Source: Evernia prunastri (Eukaryota; Ascomycota; Lecanoromycetes; Lecanorales; Parmeliaceae). From it: 64,000 nt of DNA. Shown here in pieces: positions 9,955-22,476 of this stretch. Made by a program: the position numbers and the translations under genes. The stretch is taken from positions 1 through 64,000 of the forward strand of contig NKYR01000030.1 in NCBI GenBank assembly GCA_003184365.1, read 5' to 3'. The notes under the pieces were generated by a model. It was not told where the DNA came from, did not search any database, and worked only from the letters and a program-made list of their open reading frames with translations. Position 1 is the first letter of the stretch, and each line of letters starts with the position of its first letter.

Positions 9955-10362
9955 TTGATTGGTCTTTGCGTCACGAGTGTCAATGAGCCACGATGTATTT
10001 CGTGCCTCAATGGCAATACACTCTGTCCTGTACGGACTGAAACAAAATCGCCGTATGGACCTTGTAGACGAGCATATAAACCAAAAGGCCTCCAATTTCC
10101 GCCAAACAAAAGTTTCTCGAGCAAATCCACCGAGCCTGCCCTCTACGCTCCCCCAAGACGAGGATACAATCCAGTACAACACTCTCTCGACTAGGACATC
10201 TTCCCAGGGAGCGGCATCCTCTACGTCAGAGTCGTCAGAGGCCAATCATACATCGTCAACCTGCAAGATGCTAATACCACAAAGCAGCAAATCCCAGCCA
10301 CGCTCATCGACGTTTTCGGCGACAGCGACGAACTCGAGCCATCAGCCAACGTATCGTCATTG
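9955..10362 (+). pseudogene. Possible gene relict with internal stop
   Basis: One plus-strand frame looks more protein-like than the longer 220-codon frame overlapping it. It reads through a TAG at 10192-10194 into ILYVRVVRGQSYIVNLQ and on to DVFGDSDELEPS. The TAG would be explained by a C-to-T change from CAG. No family is recognised and no splice sites are evident. A noncoding origin is quite possible. Confidence 0.25.
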
Positions 10363-10621
10363 GAGTGAAATCTCACAGGCTTACAGCTCCTACTTTTGTT
10401 GCCCTCCCAGTCTCGCCCTAGAAGGGAACCATAATCTCCGCAGAAAAAATGGCCGGCTGCGGTACGTAGAAAAAGCTACCAGCGCAAAGATCTCAGCTAC
10501 CTATAAAGCGCCCTTGAAGGTTGACTGGCTAGGAAGAGCATTACAGGTTGCTTGGAAGCCTGTATTCATCTATGCCGAGAGCAGTCTGCGCAGACGTGCG
10601 CCGGACATTAATGGATCGTGA

Positions 10622-11188
10622 TGGACTGATTCTCGTGAGTGGGTGGACGGAAACGAGCGTTCCATAGTATTTCCGATGGGGGCATTGGAAACTGCTGTGA
10701 TGCGACGCGGCGTGGCAAGTCGTTCATGTTATGTAGAAGGCCGGCTGTGAGATCTACTAAGCACTCTTCATCCCTCGCCGACCTTCCGATGTCCAGAATT
10801 AGACCTCACTGGCCTTCACCTTTTCGCTATTCCGAACCCCGCTACCATATCTCGTCTTCGACTTTACCATGCGTGCTGGGTAGGCTTCTCCGTACTTAGA
10901 ACCCTGATCATGACTACGAACAAGGCAGGATGTCGAAGCAAGGAGAACTGTGTCTAGACGGTATCAATTCCTGAACGCTTGAATGGTACCGAGCTCCGTT
11001 CCGGCTCCGAGAGATTAGATTCAAACTTGCTGTAACGTACAAAAGCTGAACCCTTCTGGTCCCCATATTTTTTCTCGTTTCGAAACAAAATGCCTGCTTC
11101 AGTGGCTGTAACCCTCGAAAAGCTTGAGCACCAATTCCAGCCTGATCCTGATACATCTTCTGACCTTTGATAAATTTTCCGCCAGCAC
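10622..11188. other. Intergenic, 3' of the rhodopsin-like gene
   Basis: No gene recognised. The frames here overlap the end of the neighbouring minus-strand gene or are short. Confidence 0.45.
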
Positions 11189-12623
11189 CTAAGTTGTCTC
11201 GCGAGGAATATTTTGAGGGATCACCACATTTCCAGCCTCCAGGTTGATGTATTCCCGAGACAGAGTGCTCGCGTCGCAGTTGCGAAAGGACGAAAGAGAC
11301 AACATGGCGCGTAGACTCGAAAATACACTTTTGGCGGAGGTATCGGTGAAGATGGGTCGGAGCAAAGGTAGACAGGCGCCTACAATGCCCAGGGATGATT
11401 CGACCATGGGCCAGTACACGGTCGGAGTGAGTAGATCTTATCCCACGGTAAGAGAAGCTCGAATCTGGTGGCGCGCGTTCGGATACGTACATGTTATATC
11501 ATTGTCTCCTATGGTGAGGTCTAACAGTCAAGAAGAGTCAGCATACTGCAAAGTCCCACTTGATCAGGTCGGACTGGGAAGGACACACATACCGTGAACA
11601 ATTCTATTAAAAACCACTAGCTTCGCAATTCCCGCCCCAACGACACTAGGACTCGTGAGTATGATGGTAAATGGCTTTTCGAGAATACCCACAGTGCTCC
11701 TAGTTGGAATAGCAGAACCACACAAATCTTCCGCATTGGTGTCAACTGAAGTTTCCAGATCTATTGAACATAAGCCATGATCTGGAGCGAGAGGAAGCTC
11801 ATATACCCATGGTAATGGCATCGAAAGAATCATAATGTCAGTGAACACATCGGACCAAGCCTGCGCCAAGTACATCATTGTTGTATGGATGCAAGCTCCA
11901 GGAGTTTGGCCAAAAAGAGCCCAATTTTCAGAAACGGGCAAGCACTGTAAGGCATTGGCGGCAAAAAATGCAAAGGTCCATATAGCGGTGAGACCAATCA
12001 TGACCCAGGAGAGGATAGAGAACGTTCTCAGCGAGAAAATTCTATCAGAAATTAGCCTGTCTCACCAAGATGTTGTAGGTTGATTAGACCATTCTACCTT
12101 CGATAGAAAAGAATCACAGCAATTTTTGTAAGTCCAAACGTGATCGTCTGAGTCAGTTGCGAAATGTATGTGATCTATAATATATGTAGGTTATTATCAT
12201 CAGGTATATTAGCCAATGGATTTCAGGTCATACCTTCCCAAACACTTCTGCTCGGTCACTGAAAATTGGTATACTCTCAGACGTGACCTCAGTATGTCTA
12301 CCAAGGCTTCCGACTGCAGCGCCTTCACATTTCGGCTTAGCGTATTTGCGATGTCTGCTCAGCTGCAAATACTTACCGACAAACATACATACTCCTGTTC
12401 CGACGGTGGAGATCTTAGGGAGGCAAAATACAGTAAGCCTTGCCAGCCCAGACTCAACAATGAGCGAGAGAGAACTTACCAGTGCCAGTACGATCAGATA
12501 ATCGTCCCATGATGGACGTATGTTCTTGATACGTCGTGCCCAAAATCGACAAATGACGGCCGCGAGGGCCAAGAGAGTCAAGGTAGTTGCCAAAGCATAC
12601 ATTTTCCCTGGAGACTCTACCAT
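11189..12623 (-). CDS. Fungal rhodopsin-domain (PTH11-like) seven-helix membrane protein
   Basis: Nine exons joined by phase-consistent introns: 12623-12480, 12413-12377, 12322-12234, 12174-12098, 12041-11807, 11760-11693, 11645-11593, 11520-11491, 11436-11189, giving 326 residues. The spliced protein follows the Fung_rhodopsin pattern step by step: RFWARR then SWDDYLIVLAL (helices 1-2), SLGRHTE, QLTQTITFGLTKIAVILFYRR (helix 3), WTFAFF...CLPV, AQAWSDVFTDIMILSMPLPW (helix 5), KLQLTPMRKICVVLLFQLGAL, GIAKLVVFNR, then WPMVESSLGIVGACLPLLRP (helix 7). Members sit in the plasma membrane and are treated as putative receptors; ligands are mostly unknown. There is no N-terminal CFEM domain. The intron after exon 6 uses a GTGGGT donor. 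All exons are in phase without stops, so the gene looks intact. Confidence 0.85.
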
Positions 12624-14664
12624 GATTCTTTCTGAGAGGGTGGCTAATCGTGATGTTGGCGTTAAAGGCTGGATGTGAATTGTGGTATAGCAAACTTGAT
12701 CAGAAAAGAGAAATTCGAGAATGATACACACCTTTTGTAGGAGGACGTGGAGACCGACAGGGCAACAAGCAGAGCAAGTGACGACAGTGACTCCATCTAC
12801 TCTACCGAGGCCCTTGGCACACCACCGCAGATTCACCTGAGTCCAATCCTCCTGCCATGATGACCCTCGGCATGATTTCGACGAGTTTTTTTTGCGCCTA
12901 CAGGCTTGTTTGGAAGAGAGATAAGCGTGCTGAGTAAGAGCATATATTTTCCTACACTGCCTCCTGTGTGCTGGTAGTTGCGATGAAGGCCAAATACAAT
13001 TAGATCCTCATCAATCATGAGCAAATCACGGTCGACTTGTGTAATCATGAGATCCACCTCCAGATGCAGGCTGCGAATTGAATACGAGGTTGTTGGGACT
13101 TCACGCTCTATCATTGCTGAGATGCTCCTTATCTTCGTGGCCAAAATAGCACTTACAACATGCATCCCTCATTAGTTGCATGGACCAAGATCCCGATTGT
13201 TTTCTTCATCTCGCGATGGGTGGATCCATCGGTCTCTCGACTGGCTTTCAGTAAAAGCGACAAGAAATCAATGGTGAGGCAGAGAATACTTTACCTTCCT
13301 TATGCATGCAACGGAATAAACTAGCGGTAAAACCTCAGCCTCAGCCTTGCCAAGGAATACATGCATGCCTCTTTCCTTTTCCAAGCTCTTCAACTCGAGA
13401 CTGGTGAATTTGTTCTGCTTAATGCCTCCGAACGCAAGCAGTGGGTGACGAATGCAATTGTCTACCTTACAGACCTATTGGTACTTTTGAAATGCCCAAG
13501 TCGCGAGCCAACATTTCCTTGAGTGCCTATTCTTACCACGATACAAGTACAATGATCAACCTTAGAGGTATCTTCTCGCACGGCAATCTTACGTCTCTGG
13601 GCTGTGGCTTCTGTCAATGGACGATAGCCTTTGCTATTGGTTCGTTGAGCGTATATTGCTCACGTGTCTCATGGCTTTCCGTGGAGATGAGATCGAGAAT
13701 GAACTGACAATGCGCGTTTTCAAAGTGATTACGAGTACACTGTCTTGGCAAGAAGTGGAGTTCGCATTAGCCGCAAAGAGTTCTGCACTGCTATGTCAGT
13801 TTCCTGTGAACTTCTGCTCTATACCGAGGGATAAGTAGCCACAGATTCTCTTCCTTTTTTATTAAAAATATTCCTCTTCTTCTACCACCATACTGTCAGA
13901 AGCCTCTTCTGTCACTAACCTTACCTAGCTTCACTTGGCACGCAGCGCCTCCACATCAGTAGCCTAGGCGCACTGGATAAGATTAGACTTGCATTGACAA
14001 GCTGAGGGTTGGACACGAATTGTTGGTGCCTCGAGGCATCAGCAGCCTGATCCTTCCGAGGCACTGTGATACAAATTTCCGAGGTATCTGAAGTTGTACG
14101 AAACCTCGCGGTTGAAAGTAGAGTATTACCCTAGATGAGATTCCCCAATTTTCCTGACGACGCAGATGAATCTGCTCCAACGACTTGAATGGTATCCTAA
14201 GAAGACATCAACTGCTACGTGAAGGCAATTATACCAAGCTAGTCGTGTTAAAATTACGGTAGTAGTGTACCTAGAAATGTCAATTGGTTGGTGTGCTACT
14301 CCGTACAGCAGGCCGGTCAAAGTTCGGAGTTGACGGGTACGAGAATGTCTGCGTGCCTGGCCTTGGTGCATCATGCGAGGTACATCATGTACATCACCGT
14401 ACATGAACGCTTACAGGCGCTTACACGACATTGGTCAGTAAGAAGCTGTCTTGCTCAGAGAGTTTCGAGGGGTAACTTCTCCGCAACCATGACGCCAACC
14501 CATCTTACCTCCTCACCATTGAGTGGAGAATGAGTCAAACCGAGTGAAGGTCTTTGCGCCTCGGACCGCGGGGCCGGCTCGCCGATCTTCTACCAATGTT
14601 TATGGAGTGTCCTGCCTCCCTCTTCTTCAACCTTAGATTCTATCTTGCGTGACAGTGACACAGA
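12624..14664. other. Intergenic stretch between divergent genes
   Basis: Must contain the promoters of the rhodopsin-like gene (minus) and the TNT gene (plus). Short frames between 12833 and 14533 show no recognisable protein features. Confidence 0.45.
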
Positions 14665-15504
14665 ATGCTCTCCAGTATGCGCCGGCCGTGCCTCCTTTTG
14701 ATTCTTGCGAGCCTCGCAAGCATTGGCAATGTGGGACTTTTCAAGCAAGTGGTAAGGTCCTCTGATCTCATCTCGTGATGTCGCGCTCACCTGTGAAGAA
14801 CGGGCTCACCTTTCCCCAATTGCCTCTGTTGAATACACTCAACCAAGCCTGTGACTGCACTGGCACGAACAACACTGGGACTTCAGGAGCCTCGTACATC
14901 TGCCACGATCCCCGTCTCGGCCCAACACGTCTCCCAAAAACCTTTCCCCTCCTCAGCTTCGTGTCCGACTATGACCGCTTCGGCGGCGAGACTCCAGGAG
15001 ACTTCCTCAAGCGCTGGACTGACGAAGATGGGAATTACGTCTACCCGCCACAGAATGGGTTCCAGCTCAACGAAGCCGGTCAACCCATCTTGGGCAACAT
15101 GACAATCACGAATGGAACCAAGGTAGACCGCTTCGGGAGCGAGTACGGTACGGCTGGCCCTCAACCCCGTTCAATTGGCGAGCTAACGTATGTTTCATGA
15201 AGGCACATACATCTCCGCAGCGGACGCACCCTACTCACAGCGCTCGTTGCCCCCAAACAACCTCGACAGTCCAGCAGACTCGCGCGACTACCCCTACAAC
15301 TACCACATCTACACCGTCATCAAGCCGTTCCAGGTAGAGGGCGGACCTATCGCGCCCTGGTTTGGCCAGCCGGGTCTGGGAGCGCAGTTCTATGTCGGAG
15401 CCACGGGCGACATCTTGACGCTGCTGCAGGAGGGCTACTTGGAGAGGGTGAACAAGAGCAGTCTTCTGCCTGGTGCCGGAAGAGGAGGGGACTGTGGGCT
15501 TTGA
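14665..15504 (+). pseudogene. Secreted TNT-domain (NADase-type) protein with a frame break
   Basis: Exon 1 (14665-14751) encodes a signal peptide with the hydrophobic core CLLLILASLASIG. A 47-bp GT-AG intron leads to exon 2 from 14799. The mature part has the Cys-containing start (NQACDCTG) and YICHDPRLG, then a Phe/Asp/Gly-rich linker (SDYDRFGGETPGDFLKRW). The TNT fold follows: VDRFGSEYG, GTYISAADAPY, QRSLPP, YHIYTVIKPF and PWFGQPGLGAQF. Fungal secreted or surface NAD glycohydrolases share this layout; they cleave NAD to nicotinamide and ADP-ribose. The first frame ends at a TGA at 15198-15200, while the conserved part continues one frame over from about 15190 to 15504. The lesion lies inside the TNT domain, so the gene as assembled is broken; a sequencing error is equally possible. 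Confidence 0.75.
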
Positions 15505-16584
15505 TTATTTGCAAGTCGTGGTGTTTTGAAGGTGTTTGGCTTCAGGCTAGGCGCGGTCCGGAGGGACGGGCGAAAGCTACGAGGAAAGTCAAAGAATACG
15601 GTACGAAAGTCTATCGTATAGTCAGTCACATTGCCGAGGAGGGAAGCTCTCTCATTATTCATTACACGTTCCTGGGGGGTATCAACTTGGTCAATGACAA
15701 GTTGTGACAAAAGCGTTGTGATTACAGAGCACGATGTGGCCAAAGGTCTGAAGTCGAACGATGATATTGCTGTGTAGAGCTCAAAACAAGTACATAGCTC
15801 TTTGTATCATCATAAGAAACATAAGCAAGAAATTATCAGCTATCAACAATCAGGAATCAGAAGAGCGTTGGAATTTGGTGATTGTGCCTCCTTTCGGAGT
15901 TTCAGACGAGGTTGCTAAGCCAGCCACTCAATTAGTAGGGCATATAAGGATACCTCCCAGGGAAGCTCTTGGATAGATAATTCAAGCATCCTACATCGCA
16001 TTCTTCCATACCTTATCATTTCAACAGAGAGAAGCGACGTATTTCCCGGTGACCCTGAAGCTCTATCTGAGCGAGTCGATCATGTACACTGAGACCATTT
16101 GATGCCTAACATTATAACAGAAACGCTGACACAACTACAAGACTCTAACAACGAAACCAAGACTCATCAAAGATGAACGGCTCTGAAGTCCAATTACTAG
16201 TCAACAATTGTGCCAAACAACCCCCAACCCAACAGCATCCATGCAAGCCGAGCATCGACAGCAATGTCATTCGAGATCTCGGGATTGTGCAAATGATTGG
16301 CAATGTCCTTCATGAATCCCGGACATTCCGCGACTAATCGCTGGCCTTCATCCAAGAATCCATCGCCGAGTCGCTAGAATTGAACCTGGAATACAGAGCG
16401 AGCCTGAGCGCCAGGCATATGTCCTAGGGGAGATGATGCAACCCGAGTTTGACCAGTATCAACGCATTTCGCGTGTTTGCGTCCCGCATAACCTGTTCGC
16501 AGCGCTTAGAAGACACACGACATCAAAGGCAGTAGAGCTACCCGGTGCTCCAACCTCTGCAGAGCAAAGGGATTGTGTTGGACT
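15505..16584. other. Intergenic; faint relict at 16173-16430
   Basis: Lies between convergent genes. From the ATG at 16173 a protein-like frame runs 54 codons, stops at TAA (16335-16337), and continues with similar character (SLAFIQESIAESLELN) to about 16424. It may be a small degraded gene; no family is recognised. Confidence 0.3.
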
Positions 16585-19153
16585 CTAGGTATTGAATAAG
16601 AAGGGAGAGAAATCGTCTTCCGATGAGTCGTCTCGGTCCGAAGAATCCGTTTCAGTGACGGTAGGCGAAGGTCTGCGGCCGGTCTCCTTGAAATGATACC
16701 AGCAATCGATGCACCAAATCTCTTCTCTGTCGAATACAACCTTTGGGACACCACTTTCACTGGTGAGGGACTCTTCGTCCGACTGGCCGGCCTGATCTTC
16801 CGGTAAAGCAGGATCGTACGACAATGTGTTATGCTCCGCGGCGTTGGTCAGAGGGATCTCTTTGGGAACTGCAGGATCATTTTCACCACTTGAGGATTGC
16901 TCATCGTGGAAATACGAACGGAACCTCTGTGGGGGGATCCCGCCTTTGAAACTCTCAAGTATGCCTTGCCAAGATGGTTGAACTTCCATAGAACCCATAG
17001 CGGAGCAGCAGCCACGGCAAATCAGCGAGAAAGCATACACGTCAATGTCGGGCTCGAACTCGAGTTTGAGCAAAGAGCAGAGCGTCTCCATCTGCCATCC
17101 GGCGTCGAGCAAAGGATATCCCTGCTGTAATTCTTGGCGAGCAAAGTCTTCGATGTCAAAATTTATTCCGTATAAAGCATCTCGAAATTGCCAAAACGCC
17201 CTTGAAGAGTACATTGCTAAGGAGAGTGGTGATTCTGCACGGGGACTTATGTGACCGTTGAGGTGAACACGATGAGGATTAACTCCCAGTGCAAGCAGCA
17301 TCTCAATTTTGTCCCATTCCTCGAGTTTTATTCCGCGATGAAATTCCCTTGGCGCAACATCATCAATAGCTCCAGGAGGACCGAGCTCCAGAAGCAGTCT
17401 CACTGCGTCAGTTATCCTGGAATTCCCCCACCGAACTAATCTAGAAACGTTTTTAGAAGAATAGTTGGCCTTGATATCCGGGCCTGATGACTGTATTAAC
17501 CATTGAAGGAATTTGGTTCTTGCTATAGCATTTGCCGTAGACTGGCGACACTGGTTGTTGTTGTAAAAAGTGATGATAATTAAGAGATTCCATCCTTCTC
17601 CCCGCTCATCCCAAAAATCAAAAAGCTCTTCAAAACCCGGCACGTGTCGACAGCAATAGCAAGACCGTTTTCAGTGATGTAGGTCTGGGATATCTCTCCA
17701 AGCGGGTTGAATCCAGTCCTTATCAGACGGGTTAGTCTCCATCGCAATCAAGATTGGTATGACTTACAAGGTTCGTGCGCTTTTGTCCGCCCCTGCTTGT
17801 ATCAAGAATCTGCAAAGCTCCGGGCTGTGACTTCTTGCCGCAAACTTATGACAGGAGTCAGATATATGAAAACTTGGGAAAGTACCATCACAAACGAACG
17901 CAACCCGGGTTGACCTACGTGAAGTGGAGCTGTACCGTTGCTGTCGACATCTCGAACGGATGCGAGATTTCCTGCAATGAGATTCCGGACCTCTTCGATA
18001 TTTCCCCGTTTACAGAATTCGAAAATTGATGCATCATCAGGTACTAGGTTGATGGGTTTGAGACAGCATTGCCACTCTGTAGTCGAGGAGTCGAGGGCGG
18101 AAAATTGGTACGCATATCTGAAGCCAAGCTTAAGAAGCCACTGTGCGGGCATGATCCTGAAAGAGCACTCTTGTTCGATCTGAGAATCCTCATCGTCCCA
18201 AGCATCATCATCATCAACAAATCTTGATCTTAGGAGACGTGTCGTTCTAGTGGTGTAGATAGCGCCAAAGATGCTTTGCGTGATAGAGTCTCCAATTCTC
18301 AGTGTGCGCTTTGTCCATATTTGTTGTCTATATCGATGCGGCCTCTCATCGAAGTGAGTAGGAGAAGAATTATCAACTGATGTTGTGGAAGGAGGCCAGG
18401 AGATTATTTTTTGGTCGGTTGAGAGGTCGCTGGCTAGGTCCTGGACAGCTATACTCGAACTGAATTCGAAGCCAGCACGCTGTACAGGATTTTGGATGGT
18501 TCGACAGATTCGAGTGGCTTCGCCACGTAGAGCCTTGGTATGGTCGTTGACAATAGACGAGCGGTTGGAGACCGTGGTAATAGTTGCTGACGTTTGTTCT
18601 ATTTTCAAGCTGGAAAGATGTTTCGTGATTTCCGTTAGAACTTGTCGTTGACTCTGGGACCGTATACGATCCAGACGGCTTCCGTTTCTTTTAGTGAGAT
18701 GCCCTAATGGGGACTTCCCTTCAAAACTCACATGTGATGATTCAGCTGCGCCAGCATCAGAGTACTTTTTAATCCATCCAGCACCTTCTGCAACTTCTGG
18801 ATCTTTTCACCTTTCAGGACAGCTTTGAAAGCGGACCACTTCCGGATTCGAGGGCTTTTCGACGCGAATCCTGGTTCCATCTCATCAGTGAGTTTTGCAA
18901 TCTTCCTGACTTTATCGCGACAAGCTTGTTGTACTGCTGTCAGCGTGGGATCCGGTCCAGAATGCTGCTCTTCAGAAGCCATTTCAGCAAGCACGCTCGA
19001 TAGGAGACCTAAATCTGTTGTAATGGCACGGATATCCTCTGGTGCATCTTTGACTGAACCCCAGAAGTCATACAATTGCTTAATGCTCTCACCGAGTTGG
19101 AGGGCAAGAGAGACGACGGCCATGCCGCTCGCTGCGGCGGATAAGCCGTCCAT
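16585..19153 (-). CDS. STAND-like fungal N-terminal domain plus ankyrin-type protein
   Basis: Starts at the ATG at 19153. Exon 1 (19153-18732) has the helical N-terminus typical of fungal NLR/STAND-type and azaphilone-cluster-L-like (PF17111) proteins: DGLSAAASGMAVVSLALQLG, then LYDFWGSVKDAPEDI. Introns 18731-18688, 17918-17845 and 17767-17719 are in phase. Exon 2 ends with an ankyrin start (NIEEVRNLIA, NGTAPLH) and exon 3 completes it (FLIQAGAD). Between about 17718 and 17640 the frame must change once more to reach the last 350 codons (EELFDFWDERG, LLLELGPPGAIDD, an acidic Ser-rich tail); I cannot find a convincing intron there, so a small indel is possible. No NACHT or NB-ARC P-loop is visible. 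Proteins of this layout are suspected in self/non-self recognition; the role here is inferred only. Confidence 0.65.
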
Positions 19154-22100
19154 TGTGAGTATCTGGACTTTGAGAAGGTTTGAACAAACTGATCATCTAT
19201 CGACAAGCTTAGGGAGTATATCTTGGTGACTGAAGTTGATGGTGGGTTGCCGCCTGAAATATCAGCCTTGTTTATCTCAGCTGGATAAGCCACAACATGA
19301 CTGCATGAGCGACTTAATTGATTGGGTGCCTTGAGGTCTTGGCATGGCCATCCCGCGCGAGGCTGCCTTACTCTTCATGCATCCCATGTGTCTATCCAGA
19401 CTCTCTCTCTTCTGTTCTACTACTAGTAGGAGGAAGAAATGTTTATGGGCTTGCCATCTATATAATCCATACCCGTCGCATTTTCGCCCTGGCTCTTGAC
19501 ATCACCGAGGATAATTGTAGGGAAACAACTCTTTGTCGACGAGTGCTTGCTATAGCAGAAGCCGTGACATGACTACGCATAATCCCGTTTCGAAGCTGCT
19601 TTTTCAAGCACCTATATCTATCTCAAGGTTGAAGCGTTGCTATGAGGAGGTGTTCTCCTGTGATACTAAGACCTCGTTCTTGTAGTCTTTCAAGTCATTC
19701 AATCATTCTTTCTTGCGCGTTGAGTCGTTTATTGGATGATAATGACCTGACGCAGAGTGGCGGATTCTCCAGAAGTTTTAAGGTTCAAGGTGCTCTTTGG
19801 AGGGCTAAAGCTCTGCGTAGAGTGAGTCCTGCAACGGAAAGTCGTACATATACACTTATGTACTAACCGCTTTGTACTTCCGCCAGCATTATTGCAGTTC
19901 AGGATCTCGGGGCAAGTCCGGATTGGGCAAGGATTGGGAAAATACCAGACGGGGATAAAGATATACATGCCAATGGGGCGCGGACGAGAACACGCCTCCC
20001 CCAAAACTCCCGATTTCGGATAATGAGTTTTCCAAGAATGATACAGTGTAGGTTTTGGAGTATCTAAAGCAAGGAAGCTCTTTAATTGCCATCCAGTTGC
20101 TTACGACTCTGGACAAGAAACGCAAAACTGACTGCTATTCAAGCCAAAAATTCTCGAAGCTGGCGGAAACACAGGTAGCTGTCAGAAGCTCATAGCACCT
20201 GGTACGGACCGGGCAACGTCGGAGTGAGCGGATCCTTGTATGAACTGAACAATTTCTATGTGCTTTCGCCATCGATCGTGGGGACTAGGCATAGTCTCTG
20301 CGTATGCCTCCGTGGGCATGAATTTTTGGGGAGCGTGTTCTCTCTAGTTCTGAATTCGGCACAATAAACGACCTTAGAATTATCGAGATGGCTACTCCAA
20401 TTCCAATTCCAATTCCTATCTCATTGCTTGACATGCAGCAAATCGGGACTGCGGTCTTATTTTAGTTCTAGGCTGGGGCGGACTAGCCCACGCTTCACCT
20501 ATCAGACAGGTGTAGGGTTGCGGGCAAAGCGACAGATATACACGAGATTGTAGAAGGCCGTCCTGTCAGCAGACGCACAATTAAAAAGCAGTCTTACTGC
20601 AGCGAAGCTTGGATATAAGCTTGGATATCTTCCCAAGCCGGAGGATATGTTAGCTGGACCGTTTTTTCACCAAGGGAACAGCATGCCTCCAATGGTGAGA
20701 TGTTCCTCTCAATACAGATTAGTCTCTAGTCTTCCACGCCATTTGTCCAATTATTTTACCCCATGTGCCATATTGTTGTCTACCCCGTCGCGAATGCCCA
20801 CCCGGCTTATCAACTGTGGCCTCTATTCTTCTGAATACTACTTAATCGAATGAGGCTGAGCTGCTGATACAGGTCCAAAATGATACTACGATGTGCACTT
20901 CTGTCTAAGCCTCACGCGAGATGAATATCAGTGGGATCCTGAATGCAAATCGGGCCTTTTGGCAATATCTTTGGACAGAATCCTGCATCCCTAATCCATA
21001 TCAGGAAATATCGGGCGAGTGTCAATCAAGTAACAGCTAAGCTTGACTCACCTCTAGAAACGGGGCGCACGGCGAACCGCCAGTTGCCGTCTGGAGCCGT
21101 CCATTGGTTCCCGTTCCGTCTCTCATGCATTCACAGTCCGCACTAATGCATAACACCTCATTTCATGCAATACCCACGTGAACAGTCCTAGAGCTTATCT
21201 TTGGGTGGGAGTGCAAATTGATGTGTCAATGGTATTCTGGGCGGCGCAACGTAGTATCCAGATAGTACAGAATAGGTGGACGAGACAAGGCTATGGCTGA
21301 CTAACAAATATTCTTGTAGGCCAATGAGCTTTCTGCCATGAAGTACATCTATAAGTATAATCTGAATATCCACACTCGACACAAAGACATTTCATGTAGC
21401 TCCAAGGCTGATTCGGCGTTCTAGGCCCCCCTCCGTCTGATCAGATTTGTTATGTTGTTAATGCACAGTCGAAAAGCATCAATCTAGATGATATCGTCGA
21501 AGGAAACCTGGCCCGTCATGGCAGATAGCTGCTAAAGATAAGCATATCAAACCCTGTACTTGAATTGCAGTCATTCTAAACGTCAGGATAAAAAGAATGC
21601 CAGGCATCGATGGGCTGAGGAAGCCGGTTAAAAATAGAACGCATTCTAGGCGATTGAAACATACTGAAATGCAGCAATCAGCATCGAGACGACTGGTCAA
21701 GTACCGGGCAACATCAACTCCCCACCACTCCATCTGATATGTACCCGGCTTACTGACTATTAACGGCTATCACAAAAGGCAGTGCATCTATCCGTTACTT
21801 TAATACATTCACAATATGGTGTGCGGGAACAATTATCAATAGGTCAAAGTATCAGCACCCATTCTTGGAAGAGACTAAGCCGACATCAGCAAGACCGGAC
21901 ATCACGCGAGCCAAAGAAGAAAGAGCCCAGTCACACCTTGCCCTCGCAAGCTCCGTCTTCCAAGAATACTGCAGTTATGCAGCCATTCTAGCAGCCTTCT
22001 CTCAATGCAGGCTCTCCAAAATCGCGAGGAGCTCCGTGGTCCGTATTCCTTCGGAAGCTACTGACAGGATCAGCAAGCTTCTCCAACTTCTCCATCATGC

Positions 22101-22476
22101 AAGAGTGTTACAGCATCGATAAGTTGTATTGAGAGTCCCTGAAATGTCATAGGCAGAGCCACGACAGCTATCAATAGCATTTCTGCTTTCTTTGTGTAAT
22201 GCCAAGTGGCTGACACAAATCGTGCACACTCTAAGCACATTCTTCCCCCACACTATGGAGACTTTTCGCAGTCTAATATACTATTTATTAATAGCTTTTG
22301 TGTAGCACAGAGTCTCTTCGTATGCACGAGGCTATCGCTCTTATGTTTCACGCTCGATCCATTCGGCCATTGCCCAAGAGCCGCCTCTTCAAAAAAAAAA
22401 GTCTATATATGCTTTCAATTTTCTATCAATCATCAGTTCAACCCTCACTAAGCAGAGAGAAAGAATCGGCCCCATC
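19154..22476. other. Long gene-poor stretch (3.3 kb)
   Basis: Many short frames on both strands, none with protein character or splice structure. Base composition is near normal, so it is not a heavily RIP-mutated repeat. Nothing can be supported. Confidence 0.5.

Noticed and set aside
9959..10621. 220-codon plus-strand frame
   Set aside because: Composition is Ser-rich without pattern; another frame of the same strand looks more protein-like but contains stops.
11244..11597. Plus-strand frames antisense to the rhodopsin-like gene
   Set aside because: The minus strand gives a nine-exon gene with strong family motifs; these are shadows.
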